64,000 nucleotides of DNA, from contig CP060531.1 of NCBI GenBank assembly GCA_016806715.1, positions 1,535,966-1,599,965 on the forward strand, written 5' to 3'. The position numbers and the translations under genes are program-made. Shown here one piece after another: positions 19,092 to 28,818 of the stretch; the first letter of the stretch is position 1; the number at the start of each line of letters is the position of its first letter. The notes beneath the pieces are model-generated. The model had not been told where the DNA came from and did not search any database. It saw only the letters and a list, made by a program, of their open reading frames with translations. Origin of the DNA: Thermoplasmatales archaeon (lineage in GTDB: Archaea; Thermoplasmatota; Thermoplasmata; Thermoplasmatales; Thermoplasmataceae).

Positions 19092-19379
19092 TTATTGTTT
19101 AACGAGTAGTTCTTTTAAATGTGAGCCAAGCACAAGGAAACTGAAAATTGCCTCAAGATTGGCAACTCTCACGATAGAAATACATTTTGCAAAAAGTTCC
19201 TTTGTTTTACCCATTAATTCCTCTGGTGTTATTATTAGAGGTTCCTTCTTGTGATCATTGTCATCAAATATGCATCTTCTTCTTGTCCCGTCATATAAGG
19301 CAGTCTCATGAGCTATTGCGTTTCTAATTTGAGTATCGTCCAAACAGAACATGGTATAACCATCTTCATGACTTATCAA
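19092..19379 (-). CDS. Small protein with HEPN-like RNAIAH motif; likely second half of a split gene
   Basis: Ninety-five residues, starting with TTG that overlaps the stop of the preceding gene (TTGA). Near its N-terminus is TQIRNAIAHE: R-x4-H as in HEPN ribonuclease domains, followed by a helix-rich segment. HEPN proteins are toxins or defence RNases. The motif normally lies inside a domain whose first helices precede it, so this may be the C-terminal part of a protein whose front is encoded by the upstream gene. Alternatively the two are separate coupled genes. Confidence 0.45.
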   Translation of the reverse strand: MISHEDGYTMFCLDDTQIRNAIAHETALYDGTRRRCIFDDNDHKKEPLIITPEELMGKTKELFAKCISIVRVANLEAIFSFLVLGSHLKELLVKQ

Positions 19380-20197
19380 ACTGGAGATTCCCCAACGGAC
19401 TTTTTCTTGAGTTCATCTATTTCAGGAATACTTCTGCCTTTAGATATTCTTATTATAGAGTACAACAGTTTTGCGTGTTTGCCATAATATTCTACCAGAT
19501 ATTTGTATGATGCACATAGGTGATCGAATTTCTTCTGTGTAAATATAGAATATCCTTCGCTTATGAGTTTTGCAGTATTTACCAGTTTACTGAAATTGAA
19601 TACTACTATCTGAGAGTGCACTAAGGGCATATAGGCAGAGTTGTATAGCTTAAGAAATCCTTTGATTTTAAACAATGTTGCAGTCAATTCAGAAATCGCC
19701 TTGTCGTACTCTTTTATCTTTGTGTCAAAAAGGAAAGGAATGTTGGAATTGTCCCTTAACATCATATCCAGAATGTTCTTGTAAATCACTCCAAATGCAG
19801 ATTCATTTTTTCCGACTTTAAGTGTTGTGTTTTTCGCAAGAAATAAGGCAATTTCCTCGTCGATATCTCTAAACTGTCTCAGTATTGATTCATCATTCCT
19901 GTTCCTGGCATAAACCAGAAAGTTAAGTTTCAAAAGTTTTGATAAGAGTTTAACAAACCCTTCATCCACGTTAAGAAGCTTTGTTTTTGATATTTTAAAT
20001 GGGCTTAAACCAAGGGTAGAGTAGATCCTTTGAATAGATTGTCTAAAGAGTTTACTTGTGATGTAATCACATATTTCATCTATGTTCAAATCACTTGTAA
20101 GGGCATTTCGTATTACCGCCTCTACATTGTCAGTATTAAACAGGAACTCCTTTAGAGTGTCCGCTGATTGTGGTAGCTTAATTTTTGTTTTATCCAA
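19376..20197 (-). CDS. Hypothetical helical protein, upstream partner of the HEPN-motif gene
   Basis: A 273-residue protein, mostly alpha-helical, rich in Lys, Leu and Ile, without known motifs. Its stop overlaps the start of the 95-residue gene. The arrangement fits either a two-gene toxin-like unit or one HEPN protein broken by a frameshift near 19378. An AT-rich TATA-like stretch (TTTAAAATATT) lies just upstream near 20208. Confidence 0.5.
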   Translation of the reverse strand: MDKTKIKLPQSADTLKEFLFNTDNVEAVIRNALTSDLNIDEICDYITSKLFRQSIQRIYSTLGLSPFKISKTKLLNVDEGFVKLLSKLLKLNFLVYARNRNDESILRQFRDIDEEIALFLAKNTTLKVGKNESAFGVIYKNILDMMLRDNSNIPFLFDTKIKEYDKAISELTATLFKIKGFLKLYNSAYMPLVHSQIVVFNFSKLVNTAKLISEGYSIFTQKKFDHLCASYKYLVEYYGKHAKLLYSIIRISKGRSIPEIDELKKKSVGESPV

Positions 20198-20324
20198 TTT
20201 AATAAATATTTTAAAACCTTATTTAGATTTATTCCTTGGTTGAAAATTTTTATGGGCTTCTTCCAACGGCAAGCCAATTATTAATCTGAATGACCAGAAT
20301 AACATTACATCGACTCAAATCTGA

Positions 20325-20735
20325 TCAGGAGGGCGCCACTTCAGGCATTGAATTATCATCGCCAGGATAATCGCCATAGTCCTCTATACCTTCTGAATAT
20401 CCCCTTCCACCTTCTTCATCATTGTATTCAACTCCCATATCACCCAATTCATTGTACAAGAGGGTCTCGTCGCTGAAGAAGTATTTGCAGCTGTTGCACC
20501 AGTATTGAAATTGGCCGCCCATAGAAGGTTGAAAGTAAGGAACCCGGCCACTATGGTTCGTTATTACATCATCATTCTTCCTGCACTTTGGGCAATTGGG
20601 AAGTGTAATAGGTTCGAAAATTGTATCACAATGCTTACAGTAAAAAGTTCCATACTTGCCTGTTCTGTACACCTCATCCGCTTTTCCGCAGAAAATGCAT
20701 TTAGGTATATCGGTGTTCAACTCTCCTTCGGACAT
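20325..20735 (-). CDS. Zinc-ribbon protein with several CxxC motifs
   Basis: About 136 residues beginning MSEGELNTDIPKCIFCGK. It has CIFCG and CKHC in the first ribbon, CPKC and CNSC in the second, then an acidic tail (YNDEEGGRGYSEGIEDYGD). Such proteins bind nucleic acid or protein through zinc. The ATG at 20735 is favoured over 20783 because the preceding residues look like untranslated leader. No partner is evident. Confidence 0.6.
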   Translation of the reverse strand: MSEGELNTDIPKCIFCGKADEVYRTGKYGTFYCKHCDTIFEPITLPNCPKCRKNDDVITNHSGRVPYFQPSMGGQFQYWCNSCKYFFSDETLLYNELGDMGVEYNDEEGGRGYSEGIEDYGDYPGDDNSMPEVAPS

Positions 20736-21078
20736 GAATATTGATACACTGTTATGGATTATTAGTTTATCGGGAAGAAACAATATAGATTCCAGAAGTT
20801 CTTAAATAGCATATAATCAGCCCAGAATGGCATAATAAGTAACAGTGCTTCTCTCAGCACAACTGAATAATTGGAAAATATGGTTCATCTGACTTTCATG
20901 TGGGTTCTCGTGAGTTGGATGGTATGAAAAGCTCGTTTTTCATGGGTTGTCCGAGCTCCATGACATTCAAAATGGATAACATCTTACTAATTCGGGTATC
21001 TCACATTTCATGTAATGCGACACCCTATGTCGTATAATAAGTTTAAATGGTAGAAATAATCTTCGATTGAAGAAATTC

Positions 21079-21549
21079 TTACATCTCCCCCCTTCTGGAC
21101 TTGATAAATTCTATAAAATCCCTGGAGTACTTTTTGTTCAGCATCAAATGGTACCCTTCAGCACCAATATCAATATGAACGCGTCCACCAGTTTTTATTT
21201 GCCAAGTATTGTGCAAACTGGGCCCAAAGAAATCATTCCCCTCCGTGAATGTAACGACACCGTGAATGCCCTCCATTTTTTCGGCGTAAGCAACCACTTC
21301 CTCGATAGTGGGGTTCAGGCTTAGAATTTCACTGAGAGCCTTTTTGACAGATTCCAGAGCTTTTGTTGGTTCTCTTACTGCTCCGGAGGAATACCTTACT
21401 TCATCCCAGTAATCTTGTAATGACCTCCCTTCCCTAAAGAGTCTCAGTGCAGTTTCCGCCTTCCATTTCCGTGGAAACTTTCGGTTGAATACCCACCCAT
21501 CGCCTTCACCTTTTATAATCCACTTTTTGTCAAGTTTTTCGACTCTCAT
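21079..21549 (-). CDS. Hypothetical protein, 156 residues
   Basis: A soluble protein with a basic N-terminal region (WVFNRKFPRKWKAETALRLFREGRSLQDYWDEV) followed by an alpha/beta part (VVTFTEGNDFFGPSLHNTWQI). I do not recognise a family. A possible TATA box (TTTATAAATACAA, minus strand, near 21585) lies about 35 bases before the ATG. Confidence 0.5.
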   Translation of the reverse strand: MRVEKLDKKWIIKGEGDGWVFNRKFPRKWKAETALRLFREGRSLQDYWDEVRYSSGAVREPTKALESVKKALSEILSLNPTIEEVVAYAEKMEGIHGVVTFTEGNDFFGPSLHNTWQIKTGGRVHIDIGAEGYHLMLNKKYSRDFIEFIKSRRGEM

Positions 21550-21641
21550 CAGGGTTCAACCATAAACAGACTAATTTTATTGTATTTATAAAGGCTTTGC
21601 TAAATGGTATCCATCCAAATAACAGTTGGTAACAACAGAAT

Positions 21642-22928
21642 TTATGAATCAGTCAAGGTAGTTTCAAGGCCTCTTAGACTTTCAGTATATAAATTGAATA
21701 TTTTTGTCCAGAACTTCTCTCGATCTTCAACTGGATAAGACCCGTTCACTTGCTTTATTAAATTAATCCCATCTGGGGAATTCTTGTGAATCGGCCATTG
21801 ATTTCTTATTTTGACAATGTTCCTTAGATTTGTTATAATTTCTTTTTCATAGCCATTAATATATACTTTTAGAAACTCTTCCAGGACATTTATGGAACCA
21901 TCACGAGGCTTCGTTGTAATTCTTTTTTTAAGGTCTGCAACATTAATTCCATCAATCAGTGTTCCTAGCGCTGCAAGGTTAGCCACTAAACAATCGTCAT
22001 CATAGCAGTCTTTACTAATTTGTTTCAATGACTTTTCGTCCTGTTTTAACAGTTCAAATTTGTACTTCGACATAGATAATTCATTTATTCGGCTCCTCAA
22101 GTCGATCAATATACTTATTTTGCTGCGAGAATCATAGGAGATATCCATACCATAGGCATAATATCTAACTTTCTTTAGCTGAAGAAACAACTCGTCATCT
22201 AAAGCATCAAATTTCGATCGCAACTCTATAAGGGCAGAATTTTCATACAATTTAACTTGAATTAGATTATAAAGTTCGATATAGAGAGAATCCCCTCTTT
22301 TACAGATGTCCATCAAAGAGGCGAATATGTCTGGCTTAAACTTGGATCTTGCTATTTTTTCCTCGGAATTTTTAATTCTCTTGACTGAAGATCGGAATCT
22401 ATCCATATTTTCCATTAATTGTTTCAGCCAATATTCGGCGTATGAATCTGGCTCAAATTCATTTCTGTTTTCTTTAATGATTACATTAATAAAATTTGTC
22501 ATCGTCCATTGAATCTCGTCCCTGATCGATGCTATCTTTTCCGCGTAACTTGCTACTTCACTTCCCTTTATGCCATTATCAATAACTATATCCCGTAAAT
22601 TCTTGTCTCTCGCAATGAAGTTTTCTAAATCTAACAACTCGATTTTTTCACTAGCATACTTTCTGTAGTCATCCAAAGATTTCCTTTGTTTTGTTACTTC
22701 GCCAGTCTCATTATCTATCTGTTCTTCAGGATCTGGAAGGTTGAATTCTTCTAGGAGTTTTCTAATATCACTCATGAACATATGTTTCAATATGGCATCT
22801 TTAGCGTACTTTTCGATTGCTTGTCTCTCAGATACAGCCTCCCCTTGTACCCCACTCCAGAATCGGTCCCAGCTTTTACTCATACCATACAAGATCCCAG
22901 CTTTCTTCGGTGGTTTAGGATTACTCAT
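21642..22928 (-). CDS. Hypothetical long helical protein
   Basis: A 428-residue protein starting MSNPKPPKKAGILYGMSKSW; an in-frame start at 22955 is possible. Nearly all of it is predicted helical with many charged residues, an elongated or helical-bundle architecture, and no catalytic motif that I can see. It sits upstream of an hsdR fragment in the accessory island. A defence role is only a guess from context. Confidence 0.5.
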   Translation of the reverse strand: MSNPKPPKKAGILYGMSKSWDRFWSGVQGEAVSERQAIEKYAKDAILKHMFMSDIRKLLEEFNLPDPEEQIDNETGEVTKQRKSLDDYRKYASEKIELLDLENFIARDKNLRDIVIDNGIKGSEVASYAEKIASIRDEIQWTMTNFINVIIKENRNEFEPDSYAEYWLKQLMENMDRFRSSVKRIKNSEEKIARSKFKPDIFASLMDICKRGDSLYIELYNLIQVKLYENSALIELRSKFDALDDELFLQLKKVRYYAYGMDISYDSRSKISILIDLRSRINELSMSKYKFELLKQDEKSLKQISKDCYDDDCLVANLAALGTLIDGINVADLKKRITTKPRDGSINVLEEFLKVYINGYEKEIITNLRNIVKIRNQWPIHKNSPDGINLIKQVNGSYPVEDREKFWTKIFNLYTESLRGLETTLTDS

Positions 22929-23013
22929 TCGAGGTCCCTTATAAAATAAGAACACTCAATATAATTTAAAAATATCTTTCTAGAACCGATACAAGAAATG
23001 CAGAATCACTATA

Positions 23014-23570
23014 GTGGAAATCTGCTCTCTGGATGGATTTATGTTTGGCCTATTCAAGGATTCCCATATTTCATTCACGCAAGGGCTCCCGGCATGGATC
23101 TTGGAGGTTCGGAGCAATAGGTTGAAAGAGGGTGTTGTGCAGGGCAGATCATTCTCGGAACTATTGGACGAGGCTGTGAAGAGATACATCAACCGGAGCA
23201 TTGGCTCTGCACAGGCCATTGAAGAACTCATTGAACTGGCAAAGAAAATGCATGAATACCAGAAGCGGGAAGAAAAGTTACATCTCACTGAGGACGAAGT
23301 TGCCTTCTATGATGCCCTGGCAAACCATAAGACAGCAAAGGCTGTACTTGGAGACGACACGTTGAAGGATATCGCAAGAGAATAGATTATAGCATTGAAA
23401 AAGAACGTGAAAATAGACTGGACTATCCTGGGGAGTATACAGGCTCAGATGAGACTGGTTGTAAAAAAATTCTGAGGAAATACCATTATCTCCTAGACAG
23501 ACAGAAAAAGGCCGCAGACACCGTGCTGGAACAGGTTAAATTATTTGCCCAGGGGTGGGCAGTTGCATGA
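23014..23570 (+). pseudogene. hsdR: 3' remnant of type I restriction subunit HsdR
   Basis: The first frame (to 23385) reads NRSIGSAQAIEELIELAKKM and LTEDEVAFYDALANHKTAKAVLGDDTL, which is the C-terminal helical domain of HsdR. After a stop, another frame continues KNVKIDWTILGSIQAQMRLV through VLEQVKLFAQGWAVA and ends at 23570, matching the end of HsdR. The helicase and nuclease parts are missing and a frameshift lies near 23380. It is a decayed fragment of a type I restriction locus. Confidence 0.8.
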
Positions 23571-23638
23571 CTTCTTTCTCATTATTTGCCTATTTCCAAT
23601 GCTAGTAAGTTTTTAATTTATTCCAAATATTACCGTTA

Positions 23639-23797
23639 ATGCCACAATTGCTAGAAGTAACCCATATATCGAAAAGAGGAGCATCAATGAGGATTACACT
23701 TCCCAAGAAAGCAGCTGAATGCATCAATGCGGTGGCCGGGGACATCATAGGATTCTATGAAGAGGATGGGAAGGTCTTCCTGAAGAAAATGAAGTGA
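23639..23797 (+). CDS. AbrB/SpoVT-type DNA-binding protein, copy 1
   Basis: Fifty-two residues with the swapped-hairpin AbrB core: THISKRGASMRITLPKKAAECIN, then AGDIIGFYEEDGKVFLKK. Proteins of this fold are transcription factors or antitoxins acting as dimers. No toxin gene is adjacent. A second copy at 33174-33332 differs at about 19 of 159 bases by my count, is in the same orientation, and the restriction-modification genes lie between the two. Confidence 0.8.
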   Translation: MPQLLEVTHISKRGASMRITLPKKAAECINAVAGDIIGFYEEDGKVFLKKMK

Positions 23798-23849
23798 GGG
23801 ATAGCTGATATCAGACTTGAAAACATAGTTCAGTTAAACTTGCCATAAT

Positions 23850-23975
23850 TCATAGTTACCTGAATCTTGTGCATTTATAAAAGGTACTTCATATGGGACA
23901 TTTCTCTCATGATCCAGGTATCGGCTACCAGTATTACACAAAATTTGGGATAATATCAATTTTGACTAGTCCATC
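23850..23975 (+). repeat. Diverged direct repeat, left copy
   Basis: This stretch, centred on a TATA box (GCATTTATAAAAGG), resembles 25378-25500 over roughly 120 bases: TGxATTTATAAA, CAGGTA.CG.CT and ACAAAATT.GGGATA.TATC are shared in the same order. The reverse-oriented gene 24044-25282 lies between the copies. The right copy is placed as a promoter for the zinc-ribbon/methyltransferase operon; the left copy has no gene to drive. Confidence 0.6.
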
Positions 23976-24043
23976 ACTGCACTTCTATCTTTATTTCTCT
24001 GTGAATCTTTCCATCTACTCAAATCATATAGCCTGTATACGCA

Positions 24044-25282
24044 CTAATTCTTATTACCTATCCATAATGGTCTGCCAAGTATGCATTGTAAAACAATAGC
24101 TGTAGGCTCAAAGAACTCATGAAACCAATCAGAAGTGGTAGGCTCTTCAACAATATTCGAATGAACATAGTCATTAAGCTTGGAATATATCTCCGAGTAA
24201 ATTATACGTCCGAAATAACCCTTTACTGGCTTTTGTATCTCTTTAAATGACTCTTTAATGCACGAATTAATGTTTCTTAGCTCTTCTTTATTTAATTGAA
24301 GTTTTACCAATTTAGACATCGATCTAGTGTCAGGTCTCGAAATAATACCGTAAATGGTTGCTTTATTCTCGCAATTCTTATAACCGCACCGGTTAGTCTC
24401 TGTTTCGTCATCAAATTCCGGCCCGATGAAGGTTAATTGCAATAGATCCTGCTTTAATTCATCTGATAGATCGCCTTTAATACCAAATCTGTCTTTCAAA
24501 TCATTTAACATATCGCTTTCATGCTCTCTGCATGCTCTCAAACAATGTTCATCGTTGCTCATCAACATCCCATAAAAGTATTCGCTATTGCCAACAGTCT
24601 CATTTGCAATATCTGACCACTGATCAGTATCCTTTAAAAAGTTCATAAAAAATTCATTGAGTGACCTTTCTAATAAGCTTTTCAATTTCTGCTCAATTTT
24701 TCTTGGTATTTTATGCTTGTCAAAAGCAAATTTTGAAATGATATCTGGATAAAATTTATCTGACAGTTCCCGCAAAGAGTTTTTTGCGGGCTTTCTTTCT
24801 TCGCCAATCTCTAATGTTGGAAGAATTAAACTCTCCAAGCTCAGAGGAGTCAATTTGCCCCAATATCTGGAAAAAAAAGCGCTGGCAAATGGATTTATGC
24901 CATCTTCGCTTTTTATACTATCCGGCACCCATGATGAAACAGTAAATAGACCTGCGAAAAGAATATCTAAGGCCGATCTAATTTCCCTTAGTGAATACTT
25001 GATATATCCCTCCCCAGCCAACTTGACTGAAATTGCTAATTCCCCAAAAATATCTGCAAATAGAAGTCCAAAGTCTCTTTCAATTTTACTCCTTGTATTG
25101 TCTTCAGAAATAGAACCAAGATACCAGGAATAATTGTCAAGAAGTTCTGATAAATATGAAACAGCTTTTGAAATTTCTTCACTGTTAGGATAAGGGACAT
25201 TGAAAATTTCATAAAAGTCTTTAGGAAGTTGTCCTTTTTGCGCCCATTGTGTAAGGTTAATTATATCCGGATTTTTTGTCAT
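24044..25282 (-). CDS. Hypothetical protein flanked by direct repeats
   Basis: A 412-residue soluble protein, largely helical. A small cysteine cluster (NRCGYKNCENKATIYG, around residue 300) may bind metal. The C-terminus has YSKLNDYVHSNIVEE, loosely like the R/N-x-x-H region of HEPN-related proteins, but this is weak. It is encoded opposite to the methyltransferase operon and is bounded by two diverged copies of that operon's promoter region, suggesting that it arrived as a module. Confidence 0.5.
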   Translation of the reverse strand: MTKNPDIINLTQWAQKGQLPKDFYEIFNVPYPNSEEISKAVSYLSELLDNYSWYLGSISEDNTRSKIERDFGLLFADIFGELAISVKLAGEGYIKYSLREIRSALDILFAGLFTVSSWVPDSIKSEDGINPFASAFFSRYWGKLTPLSLESLILPTLEIGEERKPAKNSLRELSDKFYPDIISKFAFDKHKIPRKIEQKLKSLLERSLNEFFMNFLKDTDQWSDIANETVGNSEYFYGMLMSNDEHCLRACREHESDMLNDLKDRFGIKGDLSDELKQDLLQLTFIGPEFDDETETNRCGYKNCENKATIYGIISRPDTRSMSKLVKLQLNKEELRNINSCIKESFKEIQKPVKGYFGRIIYSEIYSKLNDYVHSNIVEEPTTSDWFHEFFEPTAIVLQCILGRPLWIGNKN

Positions 25283-25377
25283 TCTATTTTCGCCTTAGAT
25301 TTAGAAATGAGGCAACATACTTTAAACTTATATCGCTCACGTCTCTCTAAATGTCCTTCATATCTAAATAACTCTCA

Positions 25378-25500
25378 AAGGTATCATAGCGTCCCAAATC
25401 TCGTGTATTTATAAAGGATACCGCATCTAAAACATTGCCTCTTAATAAACAGGTACCGTCTTCTAGAGTTAAACAAAATTCGGGATATTATCGACATACC
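25378..25500 (+). repeat. Diverged direct repeat, right copy, with probable operon promoter
   Basis: The partner of 23850-23975. It contains GTATTTATAAAGG near 25404-25416, a good archaeal TATA box directed rightward. Between here and 25605 there is a frame with CKECG and no start codon, possibly a fragment of another small zinc protein, before the zinc-ribbon gene and the methyltransferase. Confidence 0.55.
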
Positions 25501-25604
25501 CGATTTATGTAAAGAATGTGGCAAAGTGGGTATTAGTAAGCTAAAATCTTTCTCTACACTCAATGCATTGAAAGATTATTATACACTGACTACTTAAACA
25601 ACCC

Positions 25605-25787
25605 ATGAAGTGTCCGATATGCGGCGGGGAGAATTCTAACAGTTTTTTTAAATCATGGCAATATGGACTCTATACTGTTCAAAGAACACAATGCTCTGAA
25701 TGCGGAGAGAAGTTTAATATATACAGAGGAGAAAATAAAACATTCACTGTTCCAAAAGCTACAGATGGTGATCTCTCTGGAAAATGA
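25605..25787 (+). CDS. Small zinc-ribbon protein at the head of the restriction-modification operon
   Basis: Sixty residues, MKCPICGGEN at the start and TQCSECGEKF in the centre, so two CxxC pairs forming one zinc ribbon, similar in layout to the N-terminal ribbon of NrdR-type regulators. It overlaps the methyltransferase start (25765) by 23 bases in another frame, which implies coupled translation. It may be a controller protein for the operon, by position only. Confidence 0.6.
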   Translation: MKCPICGGENSNSFFKSWQYGLYTVQRTQCSECGEKFNIYRGENKTFTVPKATDGDLSGK

Positions 25788-28700
25788 AAATTTCGGAAAA
25801 GCGTTCTGGTATGAGCGTCTTACAGAACTAGGCTATCCCGTTAAAGAAACTGAGATTCCTGTAAATTTCCTAAGGGAAAGAAAGGCGATACCTCCAGGTA
25901 CTAATCTCAAGAGGGGCCTTCTTTATTATTCGGACCCTTTGACGTTTGACTTAATACTTTTGGAATTTGATAAGTTACCACCCAGAACAGCAGCTTCAAG
26001 AATCTCGCGTTACTGGAAATCCCACCAGCAAGGGAGACAACTGATAATTTTTGAAGACGGGCACGATAGTTACGCAATAGTTATTCCGGGGGCATATGAA
26101 GAAGGTACCTCAAAAGCCAGAATACTTGGACTTTCTGATACAATATACCACACGGATGCTGAAGCTCTGAACTCTCTCAGATTTGTTTCTGATAAGAAAG
26201 CGATGAGGGAAGCCTATGACAATCATTTCCTGCCGTATGAAAAAGTAAGAGAAGAGTTTTTCCTGGAATACAGGAACATGTATCAGGAAATTTATGGAAT
26301 AACCAAGGATATCCTTGGACCAAATGCCAGCTCATATTCCCAAAGATTTCTGGGCAGACTCATGTTTCTTTACTTCCTTCAAAAGAAAGGATGGTTGAAG
26401 GGAGACAAGAAATTTGTAAACACTATCAAAGACTATGGAGAGCTGAACTGGACTTTTTACGAAGCACTCAGTAAAGAAGGTAATAACGGTTTTCCATACC
26501 TGGATGGAACCCTATTCGAGAGAGAGGAATATTTTTCACAAAGCATCGAAAAAAGTTTGCTAGACTCCATGAATAACGCTTTCTATAAGGCCAGAGAGTT
26601 TCTGAATAAATACAACTTCACTGTGGACGAACTATCTCCTAATGATCTGGAGGTAAGTGTTGATCCTGCAATGATCGGGACAATATTTGAAAATATGCTG
26701 CCAGAGAATGAAAGAGGTTCGAAGGGTACTTTCTATACACCGCTTGAGGAGATATCTTTCATCTGCAGGAGGGCACTGTCGAATTATCTTGGAATACCTG
26801 AGCGAGTTATAATAGTGGACGGAAAACAAAAGCTGGAGGATGGTGTTGAAAATCTCATCAGATCATTTGAGGAAAAGAAAAATGAAAAAGAGGTGCTGGA
26901 GCTCAGAAGAAAACTATTGGATATCAGAATATTAGATCCAGCAGTAGGCTCAGGAGGATTCTTACTCGGAATGATGCATGAGATTGTTGGAATACTTAAG
27001 AGAATTGATGAATCCGCTGGATGGGAACCTCGCGTAGACCACTATAAAGACAAGATACTTCAGAATCTCTTTGGGTTTGATATAGAAGGGGAGGCGATAG
27101 AGATCGCAAGGCTTCGTCTATGGCTTTCCATGATCGTCGACAAGAAGGACCCAGAAGTTCTCAGAAGTTTAGACATGAATCTGGTGACAATCGGCGATTC
27201 GTTGGTAAAACCACAAGGAGTTCAGGCAAAGTTGGGCGATGAGTCGCTTGACATTTTCGATAGAATGAGCTTTATCAGGGGGAATTTTATCAACGCTACA
27301 AGTTTTAGTGAAAGGGCAAAATTAAGGAAAGAATTGGCCAATATACAGGATGAGCTCGAGAAGAAGACCGGGATTAAGGGAGGCATGATAGAGTCATGGC
27401 TTCCTGAGAAGGCAGACATCATTATCATGAATCCACCATATGTTAGGCAAGAGTCCATCCCGGCAGAGAAGAAGAAATACTACACTTCAACATACAAAAT
27501 TGACCGGAAATCCGACCTGTATGCTTATTTCATCCTGAGGGCTGTTCAACTCATCAGGAGTGATGGTATCGTGTCCACCATATGCTCGGATAAGTGGCTT
27601 GAGACCGATTATGGCTTAGATATTCAGAAATGGATCTCCACAAGGTTGATAGCAGTATACGGCCAGAGAGAACGAACTTTCGGGGCTGATATTAACAGTA
27701 TAATCTTTGTATATGGCAACAAGACGGACAGTTTCGCCAGCACAGACTTCACATACCTTGAAACATACCCGTCCAGATTGATCAGAAATCACACACAGTT
27801 CAAGAGGGTGGAAATGAAGCCAGGAAAGTGGTTCTACCTCCGTGCCCCTAGATTATTCATGGAGAAGATATATCCAAAACTCACGCACAAGTTAGGGGAC
27901 TTTGCCGATATCAAATTTGGTATAAAAACTGGAGCGAACGAATTCTTCTACATGAGAGATGTGTCTTTGCAGTATGGGACTGATTACCTTGCGAATCCGA
28001 AAAAGTTTGAGGATTGGGGTGTCAGTGCCAGGAATGAGAAGGAATTGAAGGAACAGAGCCTGATTTATATTGAGAATGAAGGGGGCGAGAGGTTTGTAAT
28101 AGATATCTCAGATGCAAAACCACTGGTTAGAACGACAAAAGACTTAAGGGGATACAAAATTGACAAGGTGGAAAGATTGTGTTTGTACACCAAAACTCCT
28201 GGAGTTATGACACAAAAATATATTGAATGGGGTAGAAATCAATCAGCAAGCATCAGGGGACAAAAAGATCCTGTCATAGGGTATAACAATAGGCCATCGG
28301 TATCCGGAAGGAAAAAATGGTATTCTCTTAACGACCTTGAACCTGCAAACATTATCTTGCCAATGTACGTAATGGATAGATTTTTCATCCCATCATCAGA
28401 TGAACCTGTTATATGCGATCATACATTATATACAATAAAATCGAACACAAAAGGAATAGTGGCGTATCTGAACTCAACGATATTTTACATAACAATGGAA
28501 CTCTACCTGAGAAGGCTAGGTGGAGGTGTAGGTGAGATCATGGTAGACGATTATGAACAGATGCCCGTTCCAGATCTGAGAAAGTTAAATTTAACCAGCA
28601 TTAACGTTTCATTGAATAGGGATGTGAAGAGGTATTTTGAGGAAGTTAGGGCCGATGACAGGAAAGATCTGGATTCAGAATTGATGAATTTGTTAGGCAT

Positions 28701-28818
28701 CGACGATTTGCCACTGGATCAATTCTACAACGAATTTGTTGGTCTGGTTGGTGACAGGATACTGAAAGCTGGTCGGTCGCTTAAACCCAAGGAAGATGTA
28801 GATGAGCAGAATAATTGA
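25765..28818 (+). CDS. Large N6-adenine DNA methyltransferase of a restriction-modification/defence operon
   Basis: About 1017 residues. DPAVGSGGFLLG near residue 390 is the SAM-binding motif I and MNPPYVRQE near 556 the catalytic motif IV of N6-adenine methylases; between them lies LFGFDIEGEAIEIARLRLWL, typical of the large Eco57I/PglX-like class. The N-terminal 300 residues form an accessory domain and the C-terminal 350 residues would read the target sequence. It overlaps the following nuclease-helicase gene by 17 bases. Together they should protect self DNA and attack unmodified DNA. Start: ATG 25765 (MVISLEN); upstream codons lie in the zinc-ribbon gene. Confidence 0.85.
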   Translation: MVISLENENFGKAFWYERLTELGYPVKETEIPVNFLRERKAIPPGTNLKRGLLYYSDPLTFDLILLEFDKLPPRTAASRISRYWKSHQQGRQLIIFEDGHDSYAIVIPGAYEEGTSKARILGLSDTIYHTDAEALNSLRFVSDKKAMREAYDNHFLPYEKVREEFFLEYRNMYQEIYGITKDILGPNASSYSQRFLGRLMFLYFLQKKGWLKGDKKFVNTIKDYGELNWTFYEALSKEGNNGFPYLDGTLFEREEYFSQSIEKSLLDSMNNAFYKAREFLNKYNFTVDELSPNDLEVSVDPAMIGTIFENMLPENERGSKGTFYTPLEEISFICRRALSNYLGIPERVIIVDGKQKLEDGVENLIRSFEEKKNEKEVLELRRKLLDIRILDPAVGSGGFLLGMMHEIVGILKRIDESAGWEPRVDHYKDKILQNLFGFDIEGEAIEIARLRLWLSMIVDKKDPEVLRSLDMNLVTIGDSLVKPQGVQAKLGDESLDIFDRMSFIRGNFINATSFSERAKLRKELANIQDELEKKTGIKGGMIESWLPEKADIIIMNPPYVRQESIPAEKKKYYTSTYKIDRKSDLYAYFILRAVQLIRSDGIVSTICSDKWLETDYGLDIQKWISTRLIAVYGQRERTFGADINSIIFVYGNKTDSFASTDFTYLETYPSRLIRNHTQFKRVEMKPGKWFYLRAPRLFMEKIYPKLTHKLGDFADIKFGIKTGANEFFYMRDVSLQYGTDYLANPKKFEDWGVSARNEKELKEQSLIYIENEGGERFVIDISDAKPLVRTTKDLRGYKIDKVERLCLYTKTPGVMTQKYIEWGRNQSASIRGQKDPVIGYNNRPSVSGRKKWYSLNDLEPANIILPMYVMDRFFIPSSDEPVICDHTLYTIKSNTKGIVAYLNSTIFYITMELYLRRLGGGVGEIMVDDYEQMPVPDLRKLNLTSINVSLNRDVKRYFEEVRADDRKDLDSELMNLLGIDDLPLDQFYNEFVGLVGDRILKAGRSLKPKEDVDEQNN

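Noticed and set aside
23639-23797. AbrB gene as antitoxin of a toxin-antitoxin pair
   Set aside because: No toxin-sized gene of a known family lies next to either AbrB copy.
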